A stretch of 19,520 bases of DNA from Alloiococcus sp035301245 (GCA_035301245.1 DATGUS010000067.1:1-19520), one strand, 5' to 3'. Positions 7,114-15,339 are shown, numbered from the stretch's first letter. Numbers and translations: made by a program. Notes: generated by a model not told the origin, from the letters alone.

Positions 7114-9126
7114 CTATGATAATTCTTCCAACAATTGATTTTCTGTCCAAATCGGAATCTCCAGCGATTCAGCTTTCGTTTTTTTGCTACCAGCGTCTTC
7201 ACCTGCAATGACCAAGTCTGTGTTTTTTGAAACACTACCAGTCACATTTGCCCCTAAGTCAGTTAACAATTCTTTCAGTTCCGCACGCTTATAATGCTCT
7301 AATTTACCAGTTAAGACCACTGTTTTATCTTTGAAGACATTAGTACTAATATTCGCTTTTTCGGCTCGGTCTTGATCAATATAAGTTAAGTTTACACCAG
7401 CATTTTTAAATTTTTCAAGCAGTTCTGTTGTCTCTTCTAACTTAAAATATTCAACTAGACTGCTTGCAATAATTTCACCGATACCGTCAATAGATGAGAC
7501 ATCTTCAATAGTTGCTTCGGTTATGGCTTCAATTGTTTTAAACTCCTCAGCAATGAGACGAGCGGCTTTTGAGCCGACGTGTCTAATACCTAATCCAAAA
7601 ATAAGTCTCTCTAATGAATTTGACTTCGATGATTCAACGGCTTCAAGTAAATTGGTTGCTGATTTTTCACCCATGCGGTCTAATTCTAACAGGTCATCTT
7701 TTTGAAGCATATATAAATCTGCGGTGTCTTTGATTAATTCATTTTTAAACAATTGCTCAATAACTTTAGGGCCTAAGCCGTCAATATTCATCGCATTTCG
7801 TGAAACAAAATGACTGGCTTTTTCTACTAATTGCGCCGGACATTGTGGATTAATGCAGCGCAAAGCAACCTCATCTTCTAAATGTACCAGCTCACTCTGA
7901 CAAACCGGACAATCTCTAGGGATTGGATACGGCTTGCTATCCTCTTGGCGTTCGTCAAAATCTACTCGAACCACTTCAGGAATGATATCACCCGCTTTTC
8001 GAACAGCGACAGTATCATTAATTCGGACATCTTTCTCTTCGATTAAGTCAACGTTATGCAAACTTGCACGTTGGACCGTTGTTCCTGCAAGTTGCACTGG
8101 GTCCATAATCGCTGTTGGCGTCACGACACCTGTTCGACCGACTGTCCATTCGATATCTCTTAGGATTGTAAATGATTCTTCTGCTGGAAACTTATAAGCA
8201 ATCGCCCATTTCGGAGCTTTCACTGTATAGCCAATTGCTTCTTGAGCATCAAAGTTATTTACCTTAATCACTACACCATCAATTTCATACGGTAAGTCTG
8301 TACGATTTTCTTGATATTCTTTAATGAAAGAAACAACATCAGTCATTGACTTGAACACTTGACTCGTAGGATTTGTTCTTAAACCTAAACCTTTAATATA
8401 CGCGAGGGCCTTACTTTGGGTATCAATCGACTCATCAGGTATTGATGGGGCTGAGTATAAAAAGACATTCAAGTTACGTGATGCCGTAACTTTCGGATCT
8501 AAGTTTCTTAATGTTCCAGCGGCTGCGTTACGTGGGTTAGCAAATAATGCTTTTCCTTCTTCTTCACGACGAGTATTTAGTTCAATGAAGCTGTTCTTAG
8601 GCATATACACTTCACCACGTACTTCCAAGTTCACTGGCTTGCGTAAGGTTAGCGGTATGGATTTAATGGCTCTGATATTAGACGTAATATCTTCACCAAT
8701 TGTCCCGTTCCCTCTAGTCGCACCTTGAACGAATTTGCCGTCTTCGTATTTTAAAGAAACAGCCAGTCCATCAATCTTGAGTTCCACTTCATATTCAATC
8801 GTGTCATTTGTATTTTGACGAACTCTGCGGTCAAAATCTTTTAAATCCTCAATGTTAAAGGCATTTCCCAAACTAAGCATCGGTGAGTCGTGCCTTACTT
8901 TTTGAAATCCTTCAGCCAACTGATCACCGACACGCTGGGTAGGCGAATCATCACGAATCAATTCTGGAAAAGCCTCTTCAATTTCTAGTAGTTTTTGGTA
9001 TAGCTTATCATACTCACTATCTGCAATAGATGGTTCATCTAACACATAGTATTGATAACTATGGTGATTCAACTGAGGTATTAACTCTTCCATCAATTCT
9101 TGTGCTTTATGAACAGATAAGTTCAT
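7114..9126 (-). CDS. ligA: NAD-dependent DNA ligase LigA
   Basis: LigA seals 3'-OH/5'-phosphate nicks in replication and repair using NAD+. From the chosen start the protein has about 670 residues, the normal size. Domains in order are: NAD-binding Ia region (HSYQYYVLDEP), adenylation domain with KIDG (adenylated Lys near 117), OB fold, a four-Cys zinc finger (CPVC and CxxxxC near 405-430), helix-hairpin-helix repeats, and a C-terminal BRCT domain from about 596. An ATG at 9139-9141 overlaps the pcrA stop but has no good ribosome binding site. GGAGG lies just inside that longer frame, 7 bases from the ATG at 9124-9126 and 4 from the one at 9127-9129, so one of these two is the likely start. 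Confidence 0.97.
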   Translation of the reverse strand: MNLSVHKAQELMEELIPQLNHHSYQYYVLDEPSIADSEYDKLYQKLLEIEEAFPELIRDDSPTQRVGDQLAEGFQKVRHDSPMLSLGNAFNIEDLKDFDRRVRQNTNDTIEYEVELKIDGLAVSLKYEDGKFVQGATRGNGTIGEDITSNIRAIKSIPLTLRKPVNLEVRGEVYMPKNSFIELNTRREEEGKALFANPRNAAAGTLRNLDPKVTASRNLNVFLYSAPSIPDESIDTQSKALAYIKGLGLRTNPTSQVFKSMTDVVSFIKEYQENRTDLPYEIDGVVIKVNNFDAQEAIGYTVKAPKWAIAYKFPAEESFTILRDIEWTVGRTGVVTPTAIMDPVQLAGTTVQRASLHNVDLIEEKDVRINDTVAVRKAGDIIPEVVRVDFDERQEDSKPYPIPRDCPVCQSELVHLEDEVALRCINPQCPAQLVEKASHFVSRNAMNIDGLGPKVIEQLFKNELIKDTADLYMLQKDDLLELDRMGEKSATNLLEAVESSKSNSLERLIFGLGIRHVGSKAARLIAEEFKTIEAITEATIEDVSSIDGIGEIIASSLVEYFKLEETTELLEKFKNAGVNLTYIDQDRAEKANISTNVFKDKTVVLTGKLEHYKRAELKELLTDLGANVTGSVSKNTDLVIAGEDAGSKKTKAESLEIPIWTENQLLEELS

Positions 9127-9140
9127 CATGATCCCTCCCA

Positions 9141-11366
9141 TTAAATCTTTTCAATTGGGGCAAATGTAGCGAGAAGCGGCTTGATACCAACTCCTGGAAA
9201 GGCAATATCAAGTTGTAAATCTTGTGCTTCACCACTAATTTTAACAACTGTACCTACTCCCCATTTTTTATGTTTCACTTTATCGCCAACATCCCATTCG
9301 AGCGATTCTGCTCCAGAGCTTGTTAACTGATTGTTATGTTTAATAACTGATTTACTCCTTGGCATATGCGTTCTTCTTGATTGCGTTGAGCCAAATGGAC
9401 GTTTCTTGTTACTTAATGTTTGTGTTAAGTTCAATGATTCCACCACATCAGTTCCAATCTCACCTAAGAAACGAGATTGAGGGTTTGTTTGGGTACGACC
9501 GTATAGTTGCCGCATGATTGAATGCGTTAAGTATAGTTTTTCTCCCGCACGCGTAATCCCTACGTAAGCTAAGCGTCGTTCTTCCTCTAACTCATCTTCA
9601 TCTTCAACGGCACGAGACAGTGGGAATATCCCCTCTTCCATACCAGCAATAAAAACATATGGGAATTCTAATCCTTTCGCTGCATGCATCGTCATCATCA
9701 TTATCTGACTAGACTCTTCTTCCACTTCGTCTGTTGGTGAAAGAAGTGCTAACTCTGTTAAGAAAGCTAATAATGAAGCATCATCTTGTTCTTGCTGATC
9801 AAATTCTTTAGTCACCGAGTAGAATTCTTGCAAGTTCTCAATACGAGCTTCAGATTCTAACGTTCTTTCCTTCTCAAGCGCTTTTAGATAACCTGAATCT
9901 TCTAAAATTTTTTCAGTTAACTCTGTAATCGATAAATATTCGCTCATCTTTCTGAAATTCAAAATCATTTGTGCAAACGACTCTAACTTATTAGCAGCTC
10001 GACTTGGTAAATTTGTTGCTTGTGCATTTAATGCTGCTTCGTATAAAGACCATCCTATTTCTTCGGCTGCTAGAACAAGTTTTTCTATCGTTGCGTTCCC
10101 TATACCACGCTTGGGTTCGTTCACCACTCTGACAAAACTTAAGTTGTCTGCCGGGTTCGCGATTAATGTTAGGTAAGCAAGGAGATCTCTGATTTCTTTA
10201 CGTTGATAGAATCCTGTCCCTCCAACAATTTTATAAGGTATATTCGATTTGATAAATGTCTCTTCAATCACACGCGACATCGCATTTGTACGATAAAGCA
10301 CAGCAATATCTCCGTAAGAAACACTGGGACTATTATTCATCGTCTCTTGAATGGTTGAGACGATGAAACGTGCTTCATCATGTTCATTACTTGCACCGTA
10401 TATAGATACTTTTTCGCCATCTTTATTATCTGTCCATAAGTTTTTATCACGTCGATTCACATTATTTCTAATGACATCATTCGCAGCTTGAAGAATGGTT
10501 TTTGTTGATCGATAATTTTGTTCTAAGAAAATAGTCTTTGCTTCTGGATAATCTTTTTCGAAGTTCAAGATATTTTCCATATCAGCCCCACGCCAACCAT
10601 AAATACTTTGATCAGCATCACCAACTACACAAACATTCTTGAGTCGTTCACCAAGAAGCTGCACGAGTTTATACTGTGCGTGGTTTGTATCTTGGTACTC
10701 GTCTACGTGAATATACTGAAATTTTGTCTGATAGAACCCTAATGTTTCTGGACTTTCTTCAAATAGACGCACTGTCTGCATAATCAAATCATCAAAATCC
10801 ATCGCTTCAGCTTGTCTCAACTCTCGCTGATAAGCTTCATAACATTCAGCAACAACACTTGACCAATAATCAGTAGCTTCCGAACGGTATTGTTTTTCAT
10901 CGATTAATTCGTTCTTTGCATTACTAATGTCACCTAAGATAGCTTTCGGGTTATACTTTTTCGGGTCATAATTGAGTTGTTTTAAAATACGTTTTATTAA
11001 TGTTTTTTGTTCATTTGGATCAGCAATAGTGAACGCTGGGTTGTAGCCAATATGATCAGCGTCTCTTCTTAATATTCGGACACACATCGAGTGGAATGTC
11101 GATACCCACACATTCTCGCCACCATTTTTTACTAATTGCGTGACACGCTCTTTCATTTCTTGAGCAGCTTTATTTGTAAAGGTAATCGCCAAGATATTCC
11201 AGGGACTTAGCCCTTTTTCTTCTATTAGGTAAGCAATGCGGTGAGTTAGCACGCGAGTCTTACCTGATCCGGCACCAGCCATAATTAATAACGGTCCATC
11301 TGTATGAGTAACCGCCTCTTTTTGTTTTGGATTCATGCCTTCTAAAATTTGGTTTGCGAAGACCAT
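9141..11366 (-). CDS. pcrA: ATP-dependent DNA helicase PcrA (UvrD/Rep family)
   Basis: PcrA is an SF1A 3'-5' helicase for nucleotide excision repair, removal of RecA filaments and conflicts with transcription. All key motifs are present: GAGSGKT (about 31-37), DEYQDTN (about 222-228), VGDADQSIYGWRGAD (about 248-262) and QNYRS (about 283-287), followed by the usual C-terminal helicase half. The last about 50 residues (DVGDKVKHKKWGVGTV) form the Tudor-like domain that binds RNA polymerase in PcrA. The start at 11364-11366 is preferred over the ATG at 11373-11375 because AAAGGATGA stands about 8 bases from it. The longer start would overlap its own ribosome binding site. Length is about 741 residues. 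It heads the operon; the stop overlaps the region before ligA. Confidence 0.97.
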   Translation of the reverse strand: MVFANQILEGMNPKQKEAVTHTDGPLLIMAGAGSGKTRVLTHRIAYLIEEKGLSPWNILAITFTNKAAQEMKERVTQLVKNGGENVWVSTFHSMCVRILRRDADHIGYNPAFTIADPNEQKTLIKRILKQLNYDPKKYNPKAILGDISNAKNELIDEKQYRSEATDYWSSVVAECYEAYQRELRQAEAMDFDDLIMQTVRLFEESPETLGFYQTKFQYIHVDEYQDTNHAQYKLVQLLGERLKNVCVVGDADQSIYGWRGADMENILNFEKDYPEAKTIFLEQNYRSTKTILQAANDVIRNNVNRRDKNLWTDNKDGEKVSIYGASNEHDEARFIVSTIQETMNNSPSVSYGDIAVLYRTNAMSRVIEETFIKSNIPYKIVGGTGFYQRKEIRDLLAYLTLIANPADNLSFVRVVNEPKRGIGNATIEKLVLAAEEIGWSLYEAALNAQATNLPSRAANKLESFAQMILNFRKMSEYLSITELTEKILEDSGYLKALEKERTLESEARIENLQEFYSVTKEFDQQEQDDASLLAFLTELALLSPTDEVEEESSQIMMMTMHAAKGLEFPYVFIAGMEEGIFPLSRAVEDEDELEEERRLAYVGITRAGEKLYLTHSIMRQLYGRTQTNPQSRFLGEIGTDVVESLNLTQTLSNKKRPFGSTQSRRTHMPRSKSVIKHNNQLTSSGAESLEWDVGDKVKHKKWGVGTVVKISGEAQDLQLDIAFPGVGIKPLLATFAPIEKI

Positions 11367-11399
11367 TAAAGTCATCCTTTCGAATATTCATGCCTTACT

Positions 11400-11405
11400 A
11401 TTATA
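11400..11405 (-). promoter_or_regulatory. -10 box of the pcrA-ligA-camS-gat operon
   Basis: A perfect TATAAT on the minus strand lies 33 bases before the pcrA ATG, directly preceded by TTG. The predicted leader is about 27 bases. No good -35 box is seen 16-18 bases upstream. It is the only strong -10 between the upstream terminator and pcrA. Confidence 0.5.
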
Positions 11406-11557
11406 CAACAAACCCTACCCGTCTATCTACCTAGTGAGGATTGTTCATTTATAATTTAATAAAATACTTAAACTTTCTTTATATATCAAAGGATTTAAAA
11501 TCTAGCATTTCTGTAAAAAAAAATTCTGAAATTATAATTTGAACACACCACTTATGT
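11406..11557. other. AT-rich spacer between small-gene terminator and pcrA promoter
   Basis: This stretch contains no supported gene. It includes a 12-base palindrome AAATTATAATTT (11529-11540) and a run of nine A (11515-11523). On the minus strand the latter is a T run that might act as a backup stop after the main terminator. Nothing else was recognised. Confidence 0.4.
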
Positions 11558-11604
11558 ACAAAAAAATTACCTCTAATAGAATACTCGCTCTACTAGAGGT
11601 AATT
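11558..11604 (-). terminator. Strong rho-independent terminator of the small acidic-protein gene
   Basis: Arms 11565-11575 and 11594-11604 pair perfectly over 11 bp (AATTACCTCTA). After a one-base mismatch, four more pairs (11577-11580 with 11589-11592) leave an 8-base loop. On the minus strand the hairpin runs into six T. It lies 14 bases after the stop and insulates the pcrA operon from the gene upstream. Confidence 0.85.
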
Positions 11605-11618
11605 ATTTTAGCTAAGGA

Positions 11619-11789
11619 TTATTCTTCCTCAGCGCCTTGATTTTCTTTTGCTTCTTGCTTTTCTTTATCGTAATCATCTTTTGAAACTTCGATTGTGTTT
11701 TCTGGTTCACCTTCTTGCGGTTTCACCTGAACAGTACGTCCAGAAATACTCGCTTTCTCTCTTGACTCCTGCAGTTCTTTATCCATCAT
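11619..11789 (-). CDS. Small acidic hydrophilic protein, function unknown
   Basis: I do not recognise this protein. It has 56 residues, no signal peptide or membrane segment, no Cys and no aromatic residue except one Tyr. It is rich in Glu, Lys, Gln and Asp, especially in the C-terminal half, which looks disordered. The start MMDKELQ is chosen because GGAG stands 5 and 8 bases before the paired ATG codons at 11787-11789 and 11784-11786. An upstream in-frame ATG at 11853-11855 overlaps the promoter's -35 box and has no ribosome binding site. The gene has its own promoter and a strong terminator, so it is a single-gene unit. Its own signals make a real gene likely; its role is open. Confidence 0.72.
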   Translation of the reverse strand: MMDKELQESREKASISGRTVQVKPQEGEPENTIEVSKDDYDKEKQEAKENQGAEEE

Positions 11790-11826
11790 GATCACTCCAC
11801 TCTTTTTCAGTAATGTACCTATAGTT

Positions 11827-11855
11827 ATTTTATATCTTTGTATGTTTTTTATCAA
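11827..11855 (-). promoter_or_regulatory. Promoter of the small acidic-protein gene
   Basis: On the minus strand, TTGATA (11850-11855) and TAAAAT (11827-11832) are separated by 17 bases, each matching the vegetative consensus at five of six positions. Transcription would start near 11820, giving a leader of about 30 bases before the GGAG site. Confidence 0.65.
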
Positions 11856-12047
11856 CTGATGCGACTGCTGGAGCCCTTGATACTATACAAGTCCAGTTCA
11901 CCATTCTCGTATCTATTAGTAATTTGATTTTAGTAACAATAGACTGGTTGTTTAAAACTTGTAACGTTGTCAATATCACTTGATAAAACCCACATCTTTT
12001 TATTCAAGGCTTATCCACTATAAAAAAATTAGCAATAATCCTATCAT

Positions 12048-12076
12048 TTGAAAATTATAACTATTTTTACTAAAAT
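12048..12076 (+). promoter_or_regulatory. Promoter of the DJ-1/PfpI gene
   Basis: TTGAAA (12048-12053) and TAAAAT (12071-12076) are separated by 17 bases, a good vegetative promoter. Transcription would start near 12083, giving a leader of about 22 bases with AGGAGG at 12091-12096. Confidence 0.68.
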
Positions 12077-12104
12077 GAGTGTGATTCTAAAGGAGGAGTT
12101 TACT

Positions 12105-12617
12105 ATGGTTAAAGTTGCCGCAGTATTAACTGATTTATTCGAAGATTCCGAATTTTTCTCACCGAAAGAAGCACTAGAAGAAGCAGGACATGAAGTAGTG
12201 TCGATTGGCCCAGAAGCTGGACAGACAATTACTGGTAAGACAGAAGCAAAAACACATGTCTTAGATAAGGGAATCGATGATGTCAAAGCTGAAGATTTTG
12301 ATGCTATTCTCATTCCAGGCGGTTACTCCCCTGATCAACTTCGTAAAGATGATCGTTTTGTTGATTTTGCTCGTTACTTTGCAGAAAAGGAACTGCCAAT
12401 CTTTACAATCTGTCATGGTCCGCAATTATTAGTAAACGCGGATGTTTTACGTGGTAAAGATGCAACAGCTGTTAAACAATGTGCTGTTGATGTGAAGAAT
12501 GCTGGCGGAAATTATCTTGATCAAGAAGTAGTAATTGATAAATCTGGCTTAATTACAAGTCGTACACCGGAAGATTTACCGGCGTTTAACAAAGCAATTA
12601 CTGATGCATTAAAATAG
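12105..12617 (+). CDS. DJ-1/PfpI family protein (general stress protein 18 / YfkM type)
   Basis: This cytosolic protein belongs to the DJ-1/ThiJ/PfpI superfamily. Members such as B. subtilis YfkM and PfpI-type proteins have been described as stress proteins, proteases or deglycases; which activity applies here is not shown. The 170 residues have the expected length. The nucleophile elbow has Cys103-His104 (ICHGPQ), the conserved acidic Glu13 lies in LFEDSEF, and TSRTPEDLPAF (151-161) matches the C-terminal family motif. The start at 12105 is set by AGGAGG with 8-base spacing. The upstream in-frame ATG at 12048 overlaps the promoter and is rejected. The gene stands alone, with its own promoter and terminator. 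Confidence 0.93.
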   Translation: MVKVAAVLTDLFEDSEFFSPKEALEEAGHEVVSIGPEAGQTITGKTEAKTHVLDKGIDDVKAEDFDAILIPGGYSPDQLRKDDRFVDFARYFAEKELPIFTICHGPQLLVNADVLRGKDATAVKQCAVDVKNAGGNYLDQEVVIDKSGLITSRTPEDLPAFNKAITDALK

Positions 12618-12630
12618 TAAATAAATAGCT

Positions 12631-12665
12631 TAAAACCGGTTGAACTAACTGTCCAACCGGTTTTA
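12631..12665. terminator. Bidirectional terminator between the DJ-1 gene and the gntR-type gene
   Basis: A 12-bp perfect stem (12631-12642 with 12654-12665, core AACCGGTT) with an 11-base loop lies between two convergent genes. T-rich tracts follow on both strands (TTTTATAAT on plus, TTTTAAGC on minus). It probably stops transcription from both sides. Confidence 0.82.
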
Positions 12666-12683
12666 TAATACATAATTTTATTT

Positions 12684-13343
12684 TTACACTAGTCCTTGAA
12701 TAATATTCATATTAATTTGGTTGAAGAGAATTCGAATCTCTCTTCTAGCTAATGCATAATTATTCTTAGCTAAGTAATGAATTAGCTCGCGGTAGTGCTC
12801 CAATTTTTTTCTTCTGCTAACAACCATCACTTTTCGGATACGGCCATTGCTAGTAGCCAACGGGCGAATCGTCTGGATCGCAGAGGCTTTAATATAATCA
12901 TTATCGCAATTGATTAATAGTTTCTCCCAAAACTCAATTTCTAATTCTTCGAAGACCAAATAATCTTTATTCTTATCCCGGATCATTTCCGTCTCTAACA
13001 TTTCCAATTGTTTTTTTAATGGTTTTGTATCATAGTCAATTTCTTTTTGCTCTAATTTTTGAAAATGATATGTCATTAATATTTCTAAAAATTGATATCG
13101 GTCTTGAACATCATCATTAGTCATGCGCTGCTCAGTTACCTGTGCCCCTTTGAAAGGTTCGATTTGGATAAACTTTTCTTCTTCTAAACGCTTTAAGGCT
13201 TTCCGCACTGGGGTACGACTAATATCTAAAGCATTAGAAATATCTAGTTCCTTAATCTGTTCATTAGGTAAATATTCATTATTTTTTATCTTTCGCAATA
13301 TATAATCATACGCTGTCTGTACTAAATCTTTCCTTCTTACCAT
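12684..13343 (-). CDS. GntR-family transcriptional regulator, FCD/FadR-like
   Basis: This is a DNA-binding regulator of 219 residues. The N-terminal winged helix-turn-helix (about 1-72) contains the GntR signature ALDISRTPVRKALKRLEEEKFI. The C-terminal all-helical part (about 75-215) has the length of an FCD ligand-binding domain. The metal-binding pattern of FCD proteins is poorly kept. The usual Asp/His helix reads EELEIEFWEKLL, and the last helix (REIRILFNQI) lacks its His, while His183 in EHYREL is retained. It may therefore bind its ligand without metal. AAAGGA with 8-base spacing supports the ATG. It follows the UPF0316 gene by 30 bases with no terminator, so it is probably the last gene of that operon and may regulate it. 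Confidence 0.88.
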   Translation of the reverse strand: MVRRKDLVQTAYDYILRKIKNNEYLPNEQIKELDISNALDISRTPVRKALKRLEEEKFIQIEPFKGAQVTEQRMTNDDVQDRYQFLEILMTYHFQKLEQKEIDYDTKPLKKQLEMLETEMIRDKNKDYLVFEELEIEFWEKLLINCDNDYIKASAIQTIRPLATSNGRIRKVMVVSRRKKLEHYRELIHYLAKNNYALARREIRILFNQINMNIIQGLV

Positions 13344-13373
13344 GACAACTATCCTTTAATATATCAATATTTT

Positions 13374-13943
13374 TTACTCTTCTTCATCTAATTCATTCAA
13401 AGTTTTTTCAATCTTGCTTTTACGTACTCGCTTAGACCAAAAGCCTCCGTTCACATATTTCGGTTCATATGTAATCACAAAAGCTGCCGGTTCAATATCA
13501 TGAATCAAGCGATATAATTCTCTTTCATATTTTCTGGGAGTTAGTATTTCAAGTTTTAATCTTAACCCGTCTCGACCGCGGCCTTCTGAAACGGTCACTC
13601 CAAATCCTTTGTCTCTTAAATCTTTAATTAAGGCAAGGGATGATGTTTCAGGAATAATTGCTTGTACGACGCTATAACCAAGGGCTAATTGATCTTCTAT
13701 TAACAGTCCTACATAAATACCAAGACCGAACCCCACTGCGTAAATGAGGACATTGATCGGATTGTCTAAGTTATCCATAACGATTCCAAGACCGACTACA
13801 TAGATAAATGTATCAATAACAGCTAGGAGACTGGCATAGACGCGGTAGCCTTTCATCGTTAACATCACTCGTAATGTGTTCACAGTTACATAAGTGACAT
13901 TAATTAAAAAGATAGCAGTTAGTGTTCCAATATTAATGCTCAA
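13374..13943 (-). CDS. UPF0316 membrane protein (DUF5698/DUF2179, YebE type)
   Basis: This integral membrane protein of 189 residues has no established biochemical function. Three N-terminal membrane segments are visible (about 5-27, 36-55 and 62-82). A cytosolic DUF2179-like alpha/beta domain (about 95-165) and a charged tail follow. The motifs VGFGLGIYVG and EGRGRDGLRLKLEI are family-like. The start is TTG at 13941-13943. GGGAGGAG stands 9 bases upstream and lies inside the last codons of the preceding TIM-barrel gene, whose stop is three bases away. The only nearby ATG (13945-13947) is in another frame and stops at once. Tight coupling with the upstream gene suggests a shared process. Confidence 0.88.
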   Translation of the reverse strand: MSINIGTLTAIFLINVTYVTVNTLRVMLTMKGYRVYASLLAVIDTFIYVVGLGIVMDNLDNPINVLIYAVGFGLGIYVGLLIEDQLALGYSVVQAIIPETSSLALIKDLRDKGFGVTVSEGRGRDGLRLKLEILTPRKYERELYRLIHDIEPAAFVITYEPKYVNGGFWSKRVRKSKIEKTLNELDEEE

Positions 13944-13946
13944 TCA

Positions 13947-14663
13947 TTATCTCCTCCCGTGCTTTTTTATGTAAGCATCTTCGACTTTCTCACGATATAC
14001 ATCCATTTTATTACTAAATAATACGCCATTTGATGGCGGAGTGTACGTAATCGCATTCGCCCCCGCTTCAATTGTCTTTATAATATGCTCTTTCTTTGGA
14101 CCACCTGTAGCAATAATTGGAAGCTTTGGAAATTTTTTTCGAATAGAGCGTACAACATCTGGTGTATCATTTGCACAAGAGACATTAACAATATCTACCC
14201 CTGCATCTAAGTTATTTTGAATATCTGTAAACTCTGAAACAATCGTTTTGACAATCGGAATATCTACTACCTCGTCTATTAATCGAATTGTTTCAATCGG
14301 AGTTGGTGCATTTAAGACAACTGCTGTACAATTATGTGATTCAGCAAATAATGCCATATCTTTTGATCTTGATCCTTGCGTGAGTCCTCCACCGACTCCA
14401 GCTAACACAGGTATATTTGATGTTGTTGATATCGCATTGACGATAGCTGGATGGGGAGTGAATGGATACACTGCTAAAACTGCATCTGCATTATTATTTA
14501 AAATAATTGAAATATCAGTCGTGAAGATGAGTGATTTAATTCGCTTACCCATAATTTTAATTCCACTCGCATTTCGAATAACCTCAGGTACTTTGATATA
14601 GTCCTTTCTTAGATTTGTTGTTACTTCAGGAACAAATTTTGTTGATTTTAATTGTTTTGTCAT
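13947..14663 (-). CDS. TIM-barrel protein with phosphate-binding motif, activity unknown
   Basis: The protein has 238 residues and reads as a (beta/alpha)8 barrel. Alternating beta strands and helices run through most of it. A glycine-rich loop VLAGVGGG lies near 86-93, and the C-terminal phosphate-binding pattern IIATGGPKKE (183-192) is followed by GANAITYTPPS (201-211). This resembles phosphate-binding barrels such as NanE, ThiG or indole-glycerol-phosphate synthase, and homologues are often labelled only 'hydrolase' or barrel-domain protein. I cannot assign a substrate. The start at 14661-14663 is chosen because AAGGGAG stands 6 bases upstream. The ATG pair at 14682-14687 has no ribosome binding site and would overlap the previous gene. 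That site directly follows the stop of the glucosaminidase gene. Confidence 0.82.
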   Translation of the reverse strand: MTKQLKSTKFVPEVTTNLRKDYIKVPEVIRNASGIKIMGKRIKSLIFTTDISIILNNNADAVLAVYPFTPHPAIVNAISTTSNIPVLAGVGGGLTQGSRSKDMALFAESHNCTAVVLNAPTPIETIRLIDEVVDIPIVKTIVSEFTDIQNNLDAGVDIVNVSCANDTPDVVRSIRKKFPKLPIIATGGPKKEHIIKTIEAGANAITYTPPSNGVLFSNKMDVYREKVEDAYIKKHGRR

Positions 14664-14676
14664 CTCATACTCCCTT

Positions 14677-15291
14677 TCAATCATCATATTGATATAGATG
14701 ATGTCTTTCTATAATTTGAATTAATTTATTTGCATAGGTCGGGTCCGTGGCATAACCGGCTTCTTGTAAAGCAAACGCTGCTTCCTGATAATTATTTGCT
14801 GCAATAACATCTTGATATAAATTACTATCCCAAGATGTGCCGTATGCAAGCAATTTAGCATGGTCTTCCATCGAATCTTCAAATGAATTATACACTTTAA
14901 ACGGTTCATTCATCGTCTGCCACTCATTGGTATACTCTTTGGTTGAATAGATGGCACCATTTGCTGAATCTTTAATACCAAAGTAATTATTTTCATTTAT
15001 GGATAACTGACTTCTTCCCCAATTTGATTCTAAAATTGCTTGAGACATAATAATACTTGGTAAAATATGATATGTTTCTTGAATTTCTTTTGTTTTTGGA
15101 ATCATCTTGTTAATAAATGATTCTTGATGTGTCTGACTAAGTCCGGTCGGTTGAGTAATTTCTAGTTTCTCCATCCAGCGTTCTTTCGGTAGTCCATAAT
15201 AAAAAAATGACCCCACTAAAAAAAGAACTAGTAGTAGTAACCCTGATAGTGACTGATTATGTTTTTTATTTAGTTTTTTTCTACGGGCCAT
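14677..15291 (-). CDS. Membrane-anchored GH73-type N-acetylglucosaminidase
   Basis: This is a peptidoglycan hydrolase of the glucosaminidase (LytG/FlgJ-like, GH73) family, 204 residues. A basic N-terminus (1-12) precedes one hydrophobic segment (about 16-33), a signal anchor without a clear cleavage site. The enzyme would thus face outward while tethered. The catalytic Glu88 is in AILESNWGRS, followed by NNYFGIK and the C-terminal YATDPTYANKLIQII motif typical of the family. There are no cell-wall binding repeats. GGTGAT, complementary to the 3' part of the anti-Shine-Dalgarno sequence, lies 4 bases before the ATG. It is the first gene of a four-gene operon with its own -10 box. Confidence 0.92.
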   Translation of the reverse strand: MARRKKLNKKHNQSLSGLLLLVLFLVGSFFYYGLPKERWMEKLEITQPTGLSQTHQESFINKMIPKTKEIQETYHILPSIIMSQAILESNWGRSQLSINENNYFGIKDSANGAIYSTKEYTNEWQTMNEPFKVYNSFEDSMEDHAKLLAYGTSWDSNLYQDVIAANNYQEAAFALQEAGYATDPTYANKLIQIIERHHLYQYDD

Positions 15292-15308
15292 TCTATCACC
15301 GAATCTTT

Positions 15309-15322
15309 CTACGTAGATCTAC
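15309..15322. promoter_or_regulatory. Overlapping palindromes, possible operator of the glucosaminidase operon
   Basis: Two perfect palindromes overlap: CTACGTAG (15309-15316) and GTAGATCTAC (15313-15322). They begin about 12 bases downstream of the -10 box, in the predicted leader, where a bound repressor would block transcription. The second has the GT...AC ends common in GntR-family operators. A GntR-type gene ends this operon. The symmetry is seen; the operator role is inference. Confidence 0.4.
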
Positions 15323-15333
15323 TCTATTTTACA

Positions 15334-15339
15334 TTATAA
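15334..15339 (-). promoter_or_regulatory. -10 box of the glucosaminidase-TIM-UPF0316-gntR operon
   Basis: A perfect TATAAT on the minus strand lies 42 bases before the glucosaminidase ATG. The -35 position would fall in the T-rich arm of the upstream terminator and matches the consensus poorly. Confidence 0.45.

Noticed and set aside
11971..11990. TATCA-CT-TGATA symmetry and a TTGACA-like box in the spacer between the divergent small gene and DJ-1 gene
   Set aside because: The symmetry is short, the TTGACA-like box has no matching -10 at proper spacing, and the two genes already have good promoters closer to their starts.
12044..12313. Minus-strand 89-residue open frame over the DJ-1 gene
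   Set aside because: It lies antisense to a clear DJ-1/PfpI gene with its own promoter and ribosome binding site, and the Ser/Ala-rich sequence has no recognisable pattern.
14248..14601. Plus-strand 117-residue open frame over the TIM-barrel gene
   Set aside because: Antisense to a coupled operon gene; no ribosome binding site or family pattern.
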